From: Macrobrachium rosenbergii
Lineage: Eukaryota > Arthropoda > Malacostraca > Decapoda > Palaemonidae
Reading direction: 5' to 3'
Length of the DNA stretch: 64,000 nt
NCBI RefSeq assembly: GCF_040412425.1
Contig: NC_089766.1
Span: 17,752,901-17,816,900, forward strand
Shown here: positions 27,155-39,564 of the stretch, one piece after another
Layout of the letters: each line of letters begins with the position of its first letter
Numbering within the stretch: the stretch's first letter is position 1
Translations under genes and position numbers: made by a program
The notes under the pieces: model-generated
Seen by the model: the letters and a program-made list of their open reading frames with translations, nothing else
The model's database searches: none
What the model was told of the DNA's origin: nothing

Positions 27155-29098
27155 TATACAGAAGCCGAACGCTGTCATGGACACCTTCAAAGGACGACTT
27201 GACATGATTCAGCTTGAAGAGAAGACCTTATCTTCTCGTCTCAGACTAACACGGAAGGAAGCAAAATAATGGTCTTTATTTCACCTATTTCGTGTTCTCT
27301 TCATCTTTAATTAACTTGGTTATTTGTCGAGCAGGTTAAAACTCCCATTTATCAATGGAATATCGCTGAGTATATGTAACATTATCTTTCTCACTTTCTC
27401 TCTCTTCTGTATTACATTAAGTCTCCACATTCCAATCCGCAGCCTCCAAAATGTGTCTGAAGGATTTTGGAAGATAAATTTAATAATATTTGTCTTTCTT
27501 TGGCTAATTTGGCTTTTGTCTTCATAAGAAGCATTTCTGCTCATAGGCCTATTCTCCAGTATTGTAGGCTACTGAGTTGATCTTTCTGATTCTCTTATTG
27601 ATCGTTAGTCATTTTCCCTTTAGCACCTTCAGGGCTTTGAACACCAAAATCCTTCCTCTGCTCCGGCCATGATTCTCGGTTGTTCTGCTTAACTTTGGAA
27701 GTTAATCTTTGCTGAAGACTGAATTTATCACGCAGACCCGAAGGTTCTTCTCACTCATACATGTATGATTTGCTCAAATAATAAGGAAACGACTTTATTT
27801 CGAAGCCAAGATGAAAACCCGTTAAATAAGGCCCATTTTAGGCAGGAGCTCATTGAGGAAAGCCTTGAAGACATCATTTGAATATTCTTTTGTCCATTGA
27901 ATCGCTTGAATGGAAGAAGCCACAAAAGAAGCACTGCATATTTAATCAATATGTGTTTGATATAACAAAAGGCTTGCCTTATTATTCTTTTCATCATTTT
28001 GTAACTTATTGATATTTCTGACAATTTTCCCCATAAAAATAATAAAATTCTCTATACAAGTTAAATGTATTACATAGAACATTATAAACTTTTCATTTAA
28101 AAGATAGAAAGTTATGACTATTGCACTGCAAACCTTTACAAGCAAGCGGCATTGTGGAAGCAACCATGTTAATTTTTGGTGAAAACCAATATTATGTTGT
28201 AAAGTTATTGTAGAATCGAAGATAACACCTTTGATCCCTAGTGAAATTTCACCATGAGGTGGAACTCTTACTGTAAGAATGAAAGGTTAACTTATACATG
28301 ATACCCGGGCCTCGTCAGAGTTGGTCTGAGTCAGGTGCACTTCTTCCACGGACTGTTCGAAAATGCAAAGCGGTCATTTTTTATTTATTGCCCTGTGTAG
28401 CCTTATTTTTCATGCTACGTTTAAGAATTTGATGTTATCATAGACCTAATGAGTTGTAATTTATGTTAAAGAAATCACGATTTGAAGTTAGCCATTTTGG
28501 AAAATGACGTGCCACTCATTTTCTTAATTCACCAGAACTCGCTAAACAGATACCTAATTTTTTTTCTTCACAAGAGCAAATTAAGTAGACTTTACTTTGG
28601 TATGTAATTCGTTACTATTTGTGTTAGGTATGATATAACAAAGGGCAATACAACAAAAGCAAAATATACGCACGAGCTGTAGGTCTACTGCAATGAGACA
28701 CTGGAGTTACAAAACTAAACTTTATTGACAGGAATAACTGTAAATAAGCTACGAAAGAGTGAAATCGAAAGACTCACTTATATCTATGAAAATCTACTAA
28801 ATAGGGTCCAGACATCGACACCGGAAATATTTAAAGTGTAGTGCATAAACAATCCATCCGTCATCCAAAGCAATAAAACGCTCACACAGTTCATTATAAG
28901 TCATCTCATATATGAATAAATATCACACCACTCCCTATTTTAAAGAGGAACGTGGGGAAAATACCTGTAAGAGACAAGCGTTATATTAAAAACCAGAAAA
29001 TAAAAAATAAAAATGCAGAAACACAAGATTTCACTGCAACAGGGATAAAGTCTTTCTCCAGAGTCTGTAAGAAAATCTAAAATGTTTTATGAGTTGTA
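27155..29098. other. Right-arm block, non-coding
   Basis: Mirror of 3649-4458 and 5739-6905. Matches the left arm closely but lacks the 4459-5738 and 6076-6140 inserts. No gene recognised. The similarity to the left arm stops at 29098 (gagttgta), where the retroelement block begins. Confidence 0.7.
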
Positions 29099-29692
29099 GG
29101 GAGAGCGGTGATGATTCAGACAGTGGGATGGTCCGGACAGTACATTTCCTGGAAAATGTAAGGGGCACTCAGCTCTGAGAAATTGCGTGAAATCGCGAGA
29201 GTTTGATTGCCATTGACACGTGGACTTTGGTTGCCAGGGACCGTTTACTTTAGTATTGAGGGTAATTTTTGTGGTTTTTCTCATTTCCTATGTAATTTTT
29301 TTGCGTTTGAGTCATAAGCTTTGGTGTAGTGAATATGATAAGGGAGCTGATTATGAGTTTTGGGTGTGAATTTGTTCTATATGACGATGTTGTAGCTATT
29401 ACCGCCTGTAATCTGCAAGGATTTGAAGTTGAGGGTGTCATCAAATGGTTATGATATGTGGGGATGATTCGGACATTCTAGGGTTGGGATGATTCGGACA
29501 CGTCCGAATCATCCTCCTAGCAAACCTTTACTAATTATGAATTCCAACAAAGAAACAAAAGATTTTCACTAACATTATTTAAGTTATATTTTTTTTTTTG
29601 TATATGCATTCATTAGCCCCTCATTACCTTTACCTTATAAAGCACTTCATAAACCCATCATAGAACCCCCTAATTACAAATTAAAACGTGAA
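29099..29692. other. Unassigned DNA between right arm and BEL/Pao remnant, with a repeated gatgattcggac motif
   Basis: No gene recognised. The word gatgattc(a/g)gac occurs at 29111, 29463 and 29489 and inverted at 29502. The last two form a near-perfect palindrome, ggattattcggac-type arms at 29487-29499 and 29502-29514 (arms read ggatgattcggac) with a two-base centre. Plus gtccggacag at 29132, this resembles the terminus of an unknown DNA element, but no partner end was found. Confidence 0.5.
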
Positions 29693-29694
29693 TA

Positions 29695-32600
29695 TCAAAT
29701 CTGGATTCCATTCCATTGGCATTCACCCATATTACACTGATGTTTTTCTGAAAGTGACTTTGCCAGGGCTTTTGTGACTGATATTAAACCTTCCTCATTC
29801 ATCACAGCTCCAAGTCTCTCATATCTCTTTTCCCAGTCATCAGCTATAGTCTTCTGGACCCACCCTACCCATATATCCTCTGCTACTTTCAAATCATCTG
29901 AGTGAGGAACTAAAAAGACACCTTTAAATGACCTCAACCTAACTGCCTTCAAAACTCTAGCAGTCACTCTTAAAAGCTTACTGTAACTACCGTATCTGTT
30001 TACATCAATTATAACAGTATTATCCCTACATAGATTATTTACAATTTTGACTGGAGCAATATCTGGTAGTTCGAGATCATTTGACTGACTGATGGGCCAT
30101 TCACTAACAGGTAAACACATAAATGGGGGTCCATTCTGCCATGAAGAATCAGAATCTAAAAGCATAGGTGTGTAGGCCTTGTAGTTAAGTCTGCTGGATT
30201 ATTTCCTGAGGATGTCCAAAACCATTCAACAGATTTTGATTTAGTTTGAATTTCTGCTACTCTAGTAGCGACAAAAATATTAAAACTGCTTGACTTATTA
30301 CAAATTTGTGCTCTGACAATAGATGAATCAATAATATGTGTGACGGACTCAAGTTCGATGTCTATTTCCTTCTCAATCACAGTCCTCAACCAGCAGGCCA
30401 ACACAGCCCCACACAACTCTAACCGTGGGATGGTGAGCTGTCGAGTAGGGGCAATCCTATTCTTTGCCATCAAGAGTTTACTTACAAAGGGTCCCTCCCT
30501 CACTTTCCACCTCAAGTACGCACAGGCTCCATAAGCTAACTTACTTGCATCTGCAAAATTACTAGATCAGGCTTACCAACGGCATCTTTAGGCTTCACAC
30601 ATCTATGGAACGTCAAGGTTTCTAACTCATACATTTCTTTAAATAACTTTCTCCATCTTTCATACATAAACTGTGGCATTGCTTCATCCCAATCTAATCT
30701 TCGCTCATTTTCACTGATGGTGGTTAGTAAATCGTGCATAAGCAACTTTGCTTTCAAGGTGAATGGCACAATGAACCCAGGGGATCATACACCGAAGCAG
30801 TTTGACTGAGTACCATCCTTCGATTTAACATATTCGGGAGTTTCTCATCGATTTCTGATTTCTTTATGGGTGGCTCCATTCGAATATTTTTACTTTCTTA
30901 GAGAAATTTATCTTTATCACATAGAAAAACAGGTCCTCCTTAGGATTCCAGTTCAACCCCAGTACCTTTTCCTTATCAGTTTTCAAGATGTTAAGAAAAT
31001 TATCTTCTGGACTCTCACTTGATATAACCCACTGCTTGATCTGAAATCCTCCTCGAGATAATATTGCATTAGCTTCTACAATACTTTCTTAGCCCTTTCA
31101 ACCGTCGATACACTTGACAGTATATCATCAACATACGAGTTGCGATTGATCATCTCTGCAGTTAGGGAAAGGATTCATCCATCTCGGTGGTTTTACATAA
31201 GGCCATCATTGCTATTATGCCACTAGGTCTATCACCAAAGGTCACAGTAGTAAGCACATAGTGATCTGGCTCTCTATCAGTCTCCAAGCCCCGCCAAAAA
31301 AACCTATGAGTATGTTGATCAAGTTCTGAAATTCGTACAGAGTTGTACATTTTCTTAATATCTGCTACGATGGCCACAGCATGCTGCCTAAAACGTATCA
31401 GTATAGCAATCATGTTGTTTAGCACATCAGGGCCCTTTGCAAAGTAATCATTAAGTACGTGACCAAGGTAAGAGGAGGAAGAGTTGAACACAATTCTCAA
31501 AGGGTAGAAACAGAGTCTGGCTTTGTGGATTTCATGGTGGGGCAAGTAGTGAACGGGACCATTATAATTACTTATCTCATCTATGTTCAATTTTCTAGCA
31601 ACTCCCCTATGAACCATATCTAAAATCTGATCATTATATTTTTTAGAGTAATCGCTTCTGAGCTTTATTAGCCACCGTTCAGTAGATTTTAGTCTTCCAT
31701 ATGCAAGGGAAACATTATTAGGAGCTTGTTAGGATCCCTAATCCATGGATAGCTTGCAATCCAATACCCATTTATTGAATCATAATCAAGTCCTTCTTCT
31801 ATCTGTTTTAATTCCATTTCCTCCTTCAAGCTATGTTCCCCACTCAATGAACACTTCCCACATTTACAACCACTACATTTAGGTATACATGAAGTTCCAA
31901 AATTTTCAACTGAAAAAAAATCTAACTGTTTTGAGCGGTTCTCACTGTATCGTGGTAAGATGTCATTGACCTCAGTAGCTACAGTCATGTGGCTAATCCT
32001 TACCGTTAAGACACTATTGGTACCCATATTCTTATTCATAACTGGATATGAACCTCTTACACACATTCCAAAATTGTTTTGCATTAGCTGTAAGTTATCA
32101 ATGGTTCTAACCACTTGAGGTATCATGCTACTGTGATCCACCCAATTAACAAATCTACCTTGCCTGTTGACGACAAATTTTCCACTCCCTTTACACCAAA
32201 CAATTTAGCTATCGATGTGGTGTCAAATTCTGCAATGTCAGATGTAATTTCATTGATACCACAAGCTTCAATAGTACATTCAGTACCTGTCAAATCAGTA
32301 ATTGGCACATTATAAACTTTACTGTCAAACAGCTCAGTGCTATTCCCAACTTTAGTTACAGTGAGACTTACATCTTTACCTCTCAAACCCAACTTGTTTG
32401 CCATCCGATGCGTAATCATGGTTAAATTTGAACCTGGATCCCACAATGTGCCACCTTTGCCCTTTACTCTGCATATGTCCAATCATCAACAATACTCCCT
32501 GCCTCGACAATATGTTATTTGATCCCTGTACTCGACTGGTGAAATAATTTTTGTACAAACAAAGAATGGAGAATAGGTGGTGAAGTCTGCCGCATACTTC

Positions 32601-32700
32601 ATTATTTTGATCTTTAACATGACATAACTCTCTGTTCAAACAGTCACTACTGACATGTCCCTTTCGTAAGCAGATGAAGCATGCTCTATTCGATTTTTAA
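29695..32700 (-). pseudogene. BEL/Pao pol remnant (zinc knuckle, protease, RT, RNase H/A17)
   Basis: CFICLRKGHVSSDC (CX2CX4HX4C) near 32690-32645. Protease-like WDPGSNLTMITHRMAN near 32445 with VDLLIGWI near 32145 (active-site Asp in D-P-G-S, where D-S-G-S is commoner). Linker with CSGCKCGKCSLSG and YPWIRDP typical of BEL (31880-31720). RT with VADIKKMYNS and FGDRPSGIIAMMAL (31362-31210), then YVDDIL at 31121-31135. An A17/RNase-H region has RLELCGAVLACWL and NPADLTTRPT (30470-30170). The integrase core is absent below 29695. Frames change about six times. Confidence 0.82.
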
Positions 32701-32814
32701 CAGCTCATATTTAGATTTATTATCCAAGTACTGAAACCCTGAACAATCCAAAATGCTATGGGAAGCTGTACCATGAACCAACAGTTCTTATTAATGTTAG
32801 GTGACATGTTAGGT

Positions 32815-33858
32815 CTACTCTAGCTTGACTTGATAAGTTTGAAAAATTTGGTTCATGTTTACAATACATTCATTTAATTGTTGTTGTTGTGACTTTTGGT
32901 TTTCTCTTAACTGCTTAATTGCTTCATTCAAGTTATCTGAATAACAGTGATCCTCATGAGTCGCACTGTGCACTGCTGCCCTATCAGTGGTTGTACTTGA
33001 CCTCACTCCTTCCTGCACATACTTTATTACCTTCCTTTCCTTTTCTAAAAATTCTAATAATTTTCCAAATTCCTTCTCACTTTGGGACTCACTAGCTTTT
33101 AACACCTATTTCCTTTTCAATGTTGGGGGTAAGAACTTTTCTACTAAGCTAATTACAGTAGTGTTATTCATTTCTGATTTAAGATCTAGCTTACACATAT
33201 CAAGCCATCCCCTCTCCACAGTATTCACCAATTCCACAAGTTTTTTGTTGTTGCCTTCTGGCAAAGGCTTAAGGGCTCTTATCTCACACAAAACAGAGTC
33301 CACCACCTTTGTTACATTTCCAAATTTTTCATCAAGTCTGGCCATCATCTTATGGAAATCATCATCAACCCCAAGTACCACTTTCAAGGCTTCGCCTAAC
33401 AAACACTGCTTAAGGACATATGGATCCTGCCCATAGTTCTCAATCATTAATCTGTCAAAGTCCTTTCTAAAGGATGGGTACAGTCTTATTTCTCCATCAA
33501 ATCTAGGAGGTTCAAGCTTCTTAACTATAAACTTCGTGTTGTCTGTTTTTTGCTTACCCTTTTCACTGTCTATTTTCGCAAGTACTTGAGAATGTGCCTT
33601 ACATTTCAACCTATACACTTCAATTATATAATCCTCAGCCGATTCTAATAGGCTAACATAATTCTCATGAGACTCATCAATGCACGAAATAAAATCATCA
33701 TTAGCATTTTCTAACCTCTTATAGGCATCACAGACCTCACCAAATGCAGGCTACAAAATCTCTGTCGAGTCGTCTTGCTTCACACTCTCGTCGAACAGTT
33801 TCAGGGCTCGGTTGAATTTCCTCCTCTGTGATGTACGCACTGTCTTGGCTCGATCCAT
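32815..33858 (-). pseudogene. BEL/Pao gag (DUF1759-type)
   Basis: Starts MDRAKTVRTSQRRKFNRALK at 33858. A stop lies near 33750. The reading then continues through CIDESHENYVSLLESAEDYI to the DUF1759 core: LEPPRFDGEIRLYPSFRKDF, then IENYGQDPYVLKQCLLGEAL, and ALKPLPEGNNKKLVELVNT. DUF1759 is the capsid/gag domain of BEL/Pao elements. After a frame change at about 33106 the C-terminal part is helical and glutamine-rich (LRENQKSQQQQLNE), probably coiled coil. A zinc knuckle follows in the next frame. Broken, not expressible as one protein. Confidence 0.82.
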
Positions 33859-33958
33859 TTTGACTAGCAGGGATGTGTAGAATGTCCAATCAAAGTTCCT
33901 TCAAACATGGGTAGCAGGTGCTGAATTGTATGGATCGGGTAGATACAAAGTCACCAAG

Positions 33959-34600
33959 TGCCACATGAATACTTTATTGAGTAACATTCAGCCTGTAAAC
34001 AAGTTTCCAAATTAAAACAAACCCCCAAATTGTTAAACAGATACTCAAAATGTAATTCTAATAAAATATGCAAAACAACGCAGCAATATGAATATATTCA
34101 TAAAATCAAATATAAAATGTAAGCAGTCTATTGTACACAACACAGCAATAACACTGACTCCATTACAAATACAAACGTACAGGATATCCCACTATAACAT
34201 TTCCAAAACCAACATAAATATAAGTACATATGATTAATCAATACAGCAACTTACACCTTGGCGCTCCATATCAAACTCCCACACATGCTTAACCGGTGCA
34301 ATGGTGGCCATACACCTCTGCCAGTACACTCTGGACGTATTACCTCCAAATAAATAAAAACAGAAATCAGCCTACATTTGCACACCTGGCTAGGAGGCCA
34401 ACCGACACCTGTCAACACACACACAGAAATGACGGCCGGCAGCCGCCTCGCCCACCTCCTGATTCCCCAACAAAACGCCATCACCTTGCAGAATAACTTG
34501 TTTCTAATATTATTCATAATTTGTTTAACATTAATTTTCTGTATTATATAATGTTACAAACAAAATATACAATTATAAATAATTATGATTACATCATACA
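33959..34600 (-). repeat. BEL/Pao 5' LTR (solo copy)
   Basis: 642 bp on the minus strand, beginning tgtatgatgtaatcat and ending ggca, so TG...CA. It is followed by cttggtgactttgtatctac, a plausible primer-binding region, and 100 bases later by the gag start. No second LTR was found, so the borders rest on these signals and on the junction at 34600/34601. Confidence 0.65.
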
Positions 34601-35320
34601 ACGCCTAAGGCATGACTATAGGCCTGTTTGACCCAGGCCGGTCAGCGAACGGGGGAGAGAAACCAGCCGCCGAATCCAGCAGACATCTGGGAAATGGCTC
34701 TGTCACCGCCTTTGTCTATTATTTTATTAGTGAATGGTGAAGTACGAAATACTACCCGGAACTTCCGGTCGTCCGTTGTATACGCGACAACGCTTCGTCC
34801 TAAGGTAAAGTCTGTGTTTTGTTCAAAACTTTGTCCATTCTTTTATCCTCTTTTCTGTATTTCCCAATCTTTCTTTGTTTCATTCTCCAGCCACCATTTA
34901 GGGTAATCGCTGGTACGAAGTCTAGATTAAGCCAAATTATTATATTGTTTAGCGTTAGCCGAATTATCCCAGTAAGTCTCGGGGATTTAGGCAAGCAAGT
35001 CATTTTTAATACTCTGGTATTCGTTATGCCTAGCGCTCATTGTTTGGGGAGAACTGTTGCGTCTTTGTATTTAATACCATCTTAACAAGTAGAGATTTTT
35101 CTGCGTCCGTAGTTGGTGACATTTATCATAAAGTCTTTATTCCTTGAATATTCTTTGTTAAGGTTAATTACCCTTAACTGGCGACCTTTGGTTAATTAAC
35201 GTCTATCTTTGAGGTTAATTCCTGGCTTCAAGTGACAGGTTACGTGTATTCTTGGCATGCAGGGCCGTGAAAAAATTACGTAAATTAAACAATAACTGAT
35301 CAGCCAAGACACCCACGTAA
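34601..35320 (+). repeat. 5' LTR, missing its first ~256 bp
   Basis: Matches 43007-43723 throughout, from acgcctaaggcatgactat to agacacccacgtaa. Its first part is absent because a BEL/Pao LTR ends exactly at 34600. After the LTR comes cattgacgacc, a likely primer-binding region. Short open frames inside it (e.g. 34628-34906) also occur in the other LTR copy and are not genes. Confidence 0.85.
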
Positions 35321-36559
35321 CATTGACGACCTTGTGTAGAATCTGGAGAAAAGGAAATTAATTACATTAATTCCAAAGATAAAAGTCAGATATTGAATTC
35401 CATTTTACTCTTCCAAACAAGGAGCCAGGCATAATAATAAGCAATGAGAAGAATAGTTAGAATAGCAGGTATAGTTGAGAATTAGCATAGGTAGGAAAGT
35501 GTGCACTGAAAGCAGAGCGAGTCATAATTTGTAACGTTGTGAGAAAGGGCATTTTTACCATGTTCGGAGCATTCGAGTTAAGTCGTCCAAGTAACGGATC
35601 CTAAGGCCGAATGCGCGGAGTCCATTTCATGTACACAAAGTAATTTAGTAATTGCGTTGGCAATTCTGATCGTTATTGTTTTCATATAGCGGGAATCATT
35701 CAAAACACTGTGTCAGTGAAATAGCGAACAAACGGAAATAGTAATTTTGCCATAAAATACATTTTTTTTTTCAGTAAAGTAAATTTGGTCCCGTCCGAAC
35801 CACAGACTCATTTCATTTTGATGGAAGTCACTCCTTAAACGGACGTTTTCACCACGGAAAATACAATAACAGAAGACACAACGTTGTTTGGTAATTTCGT
35901 TTTCCATCCTTAACGTAAAACACTATGCATTATTGGTATATTTAGAGTAAAATCTGGATACCTGCATTTGTTTCGTTCGTTGTTTTGAATTTTGTGCTAA
36001 AAAGAAAATACCCGCCATCTTGATTCCTCCGCTGTTGTTATTCGAAATTGTTTGAACTGGGTGCGAGAGGACCCGTCATTTGGGGTTCCTTCGCCGCCAG
36101 GGTTTTGAATTTAGGCCTAAGGAGCTTGGCCGCCATCTTAAGACCTTGTTATTGTGACTCATTGTTGTGACCAGACTTTGTTTCCCAGCCACTTTTGGAA
36201 CTTTTTGGCGTAGTAGTCCACCTCGCAATATCTTAGCTAGACAGACTTCGGTAGACAAAACCAAGATATAATTTAGTCAGGGAAAGATAGGCCTTAGTTA
36301 GGATTAATACAATAACAAGTTCCTATACAAATACCTGCGGGAAAAAACCATATAAAAAGAATTTTAAATTTTACGCTAAAGTCTTGTGACGTCGCGTCGG
36401 CTCCTTTGAAGGTCAGATATAAAGCATCGCTAAGGAAGCCAAGACGACGTATCTGCATTTTATTTAGAACCATGCCATTGTGCCCTTATCAAATCTTTGC
36501 TTAACATGTTCTCAAGCAGCAAGAAATTAGCTGATTGAAAATCTCTCTCTCTCTCTTCT

Positions 36560-36599
<40 letters not shown>

Positions 36600-37311
36600 A
36601 TTCAAGTAAGCCTGGATGTGATAACCTTTCGAGTGTACGTGACCCGCTTCAAAGAAAGATGGGCCGACACAGAAATTAAATTAATAAGTAAAAGAAATAC
36701 CTCTGTCCCACAAGTAAGATGAGGCCAAGTTAAGCTTTTACAGTGATAAATTGTCGTTTGACTGAGGCCTGCTACCCATAGCGAAACCACAGTTTTCACC
36801 CTCTGAAAGAAGAGCGGTTAGCACTGGGACCAGCCACTCAGAGTACCTTTAGAAAGAAAAAAAAGGGAAAAAACCAAATTCACTTTATTCCACAGTGCCA
36901 ATAATTTGCTGCACTGTCATCAATTGAATAGCTTACTTCTCTCTCTCTCTCTCTTTTACCTTCCCTTTCTCTCTCATTCAATTGTTACACTCTACAGGGG
37001 GTGTAGAGTGCCTTTCCTCCTATATAGCCTATTTGTACTCCAGTAGAGGGTCCCTAGGAACACATTGGCACCATAGTGCCACCAAGCAAGCATATAGAAA
37101 AATAAATAAAACCAAACAAAAGGGAACACAGAAGAGGAAATTCTTCTGGAACCTAACCTGCACCAGTGCCTAGGGATACTGAGTGCCACCAGTGTGACCT
37201 GTATACGGCACACCCAACTACAGTGCCACCTTTTGAAAGGGTGCCACATAACTGAAGAGACACTTCCTCGCTGCCCAAGTATGCCCGTCGACCGGGTTAG
37301 ATGCCCTTCCC
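35321..37311 (+). other. Leader of the LTR element, non-coding
   Basis: Between the 5' LTR and the nested LINE. Starts with a likely primer-binding site (cattgacgacc). Contains a (CT)n tract at 36542-36597 and another at 36939-36952, and repeated gtgcca motifs near 37060-37250. Open frames under 85 codons have no recognisable content. About 2 kb is long for a leader and may itself hold unrecognised insertions. Confidence 0.55.
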
Positions 37312-39548
37312 TTACCTTACCTTACAGACCTTACAATTCGTTCGGGTTGCCCCAGGTCCCTCAGTGTGAGGCGCCTTTGATGTCTACCAGAGAGTTGCTA
37401 ACGCATCTTCCGGTATATTTTGCATCTTCCAGTCTTGGATGGTCTGGGATGCATCTTAGATATTTGTCGAGCTTATTCTTAAACACATCTACGCTCACTC
37501 CTGTTATGTTCCTCAGATGAGCTGGTAGCGCATTGAATAGACGCTGCATTATCGATGCTGGTGCGTGTGGATTAATGTCCTGTGTGCTTTCCTTAATTTT
37601 CCTGGTATAGTTTTTGCACTATTAATCTACCTCTGCTTGCTCTTTTGATAATTTTAGTTCCATGATATTTTCGGTAATTCCTTCTATCTGTTTCCATGCT
37701 TGAATTACCATGTAGCGTTCTCTTCTCCTTTCAAGACTATATAAATTTAAGAATTGTAATCTTTCCCAGTAGTCAAGGTCCTTAACTTCTTCTATTCTAG
37801 CTGTAAATGACCTTTGTACACTCTCTATTTGTGCAATATCCTTTTCAGTGTGGGTACCATATTATATTGCAATATTCAAGTGGACTACGTACGTACGTTT
37901 TATAAAGCATAATCATGTGTTCAGCTTTTCTTGTTTTGAAGTGCCTGAACAACATTCCCATTTTTGCTTTGCACTTTGCCAATAGAATTGCTATTTGATC
38001 ATTGCATAACATATTCTATTCAACATCACACCAAGGTCTTTAACTGCTTCCTTGTTTGTGATTGTCTCATTATTAGGTCCTTTATATGCATATAGCATTC
38101 CTACTTTATCACCATAGTTCATTGATTCAAATTTATCAGAGTTAAATACCATCCTATTTATCTCTGCCCATTTATATATTTTATTTAGGTCTCTTTGTAG
38201 CGAGTTCCTATCTTCATCACAAGCAATTTCTCTACTTATTCTTGTGTCATCTGCGAAACTTCTTACTACTGAGTCCTTAACATTACTGTCTATGTCTGCA
38301 ATCATAATCACAAACAGCAATGCAGCTAACACCGCACCCTGTGGTACACCGGATATTACCGTAAGCTTCATCCGATTTCTCATCGTTTGCAATCACTATC
38401 TGTTTTCTGTTTTGCAAAAATTCTTTTATCCATCTTCCTACTTTGTCAACAATGTTATGTTTTCTAATTTTTTCGCTAATATATTATGATCTACCTTGTC
38501 AAAAGCTTTTGCAAAGTCTAGGTAAACCACATCTGTATCTTTTTCATTTATCATATTTTTATATATGCTTTCATGGTGGACTAACAGTTGGGTTTGTGTA
38601 CTTTTTCCGGTACAAAACCATGTTGTCCTATATTGAACAATCTATTTTTCATTAAATGTTTCATTATATTTTTTTATTACCCTTTCATATACTTTCATAA
38701 TATGAGATGTCAGACTCACAGGCCTATAATTACTTGCCTCTAGTCTTGAACCACTTTTGAAAGTAGGAGTAATATATGCTAATTTATGCTCGTCATAAAT
38801 CTTGCCTGTATCTATACTTTGTCTTAATAATATTGCTAGCGGCTTTATGATTGAATGAACCACTTTCTTTAACAATATGACAGGTACTCCATCTGGTCCT
38901 GCTGCTGATCCATTTTTAATTTCATTAATAGCCTGCACAATTTCGGCTTCTGTAATATCTATATCTGATAAGTATTCAGTATTTTCATCTCTTATTTCTG
39001 TATCATTATCTTCATTTTCAATTCTAGGTGTAAATTCACTCTTATATCTTTCTGCTAATATGTTACATATTTCCTTTTTTCATTCGTTAATCGCCCTTCA
39101 ATTCTTAGAGGGCCTATTTCTACTCTTATTTTATTCATCTTTTTTGCATATGAATAAAAATTTTAGGGTTTTGCTTGATATTTTGTAGTGTCATTTCTTC
39201 TAGGTTCCCTTTTTCATTTTCTTTTGATTGTATAATCTTTTGTTCTGCATTTTCTATCTTACTTTTTAGTTCCATCACTTTCCATGCATTCTTTTCTTTT
39301 GCAAGAGCTTTTTTCCACTTTCTAATTTTCTGGAACAAGATCCTTCTGTCTCTTGGAATTCGTGACTGATGATTACTTTTTTTTTCTTCGGTATATATTT
39401 TTCCACTATTTCCTCTAACATTTTATATAATATATCGGTATTTACCTGTATATCATCACTTACAAATATATTTTCCCATTCTTTGTTTAATTCTTCATTT
39501 ATTTTTGACCAATTTATATTCTTACTATAGAAATTGTATTTTCCATAT
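37312..39548 (-). mobile_element. CR1/jockey-type LINE, 5'-truncated, with target duplication
   Basis: Nested in the LTR element leader on the minus strand. Flanked by ccttccc on both sides (37305-37311 and 39549-39555). Removing it restores a sequence running into the gag start, ...cccttccc|accagaaccatgg. The 3' end has a short tandem tail (ttacc repeats on the plus strand, 37312-37328; TAAGG-type on the minus strand). The 5' end is cut between the endonuclease and RT domains, as is usual for incomplete LINE copies. Confidence 0.85.
37361..39545 (-). pseudogene. LINE ORF2 remnant: reverse transcriptase and C-terminal region
   Basis: Minus-strand order: NINWSKINEELNKEWENIF (39540-39480), IRKWKKALAKEKNAWKVME (39325-39265), NGSAAGPDGVPVILLKK (38915-38865), SNYRPVSLTSHIMKVYERVI (38740-38680), VVYLDFAKAFDKVDHNIL (~38545-38485), GVPQGAVLAALLFVI (38345-38300), SFADDTRIS (38265-38235), and a C-terminal FNALPAHLRNITGVSVDVFK (37540-37480) with IPDHP. 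The FADD box and the NALP-LRN tail are typical of CR1/jockey-group LINEs. Several frameshifts; endonuclease missing. Confidence 0.83.
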
Positions 39549-39564
39549 CCTTCCCACCAGAACC

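Larger units (their letters stand above)
29693..34600 (-). mobile_element. BEL/Pao LTR retrotransposon, 3'-truncated
   Basis: Minus-strand order from high to low coordinates: 5' LTR (33959-34600), gag (33858-32815), zinc knuckle (~32690-32640), aspartic protease, RT with YVDD (31121-31135), and an RNase-H/A17-type region ending near 30160. A further linker runs to 29695 and the sequence then stops; the integrase core and 3' LTR are missing. The 5' LTR start (TG at 34600) directly abuts the internal base 34601 of a plus-strand LTR, showing that this element inserted into that LTR. Multiple frameshifts and stops; inactive. Confidence 0.85.

Noticed and set aside
34628..35085. Short ORFs in the 5' LTR (34628-34906, 34819-35085)
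   Set aside because: They lie inside a long terminal repeat and are disrupted differently in the second LTR copy.
37312..37328. Telomeric repeat (ttacc units)
   Set aside because: The arthropod telomere unit is TTAGG; this unit is TAAGG-type and only about three copies, at the LINE 3' end, where tandem tails are expected.
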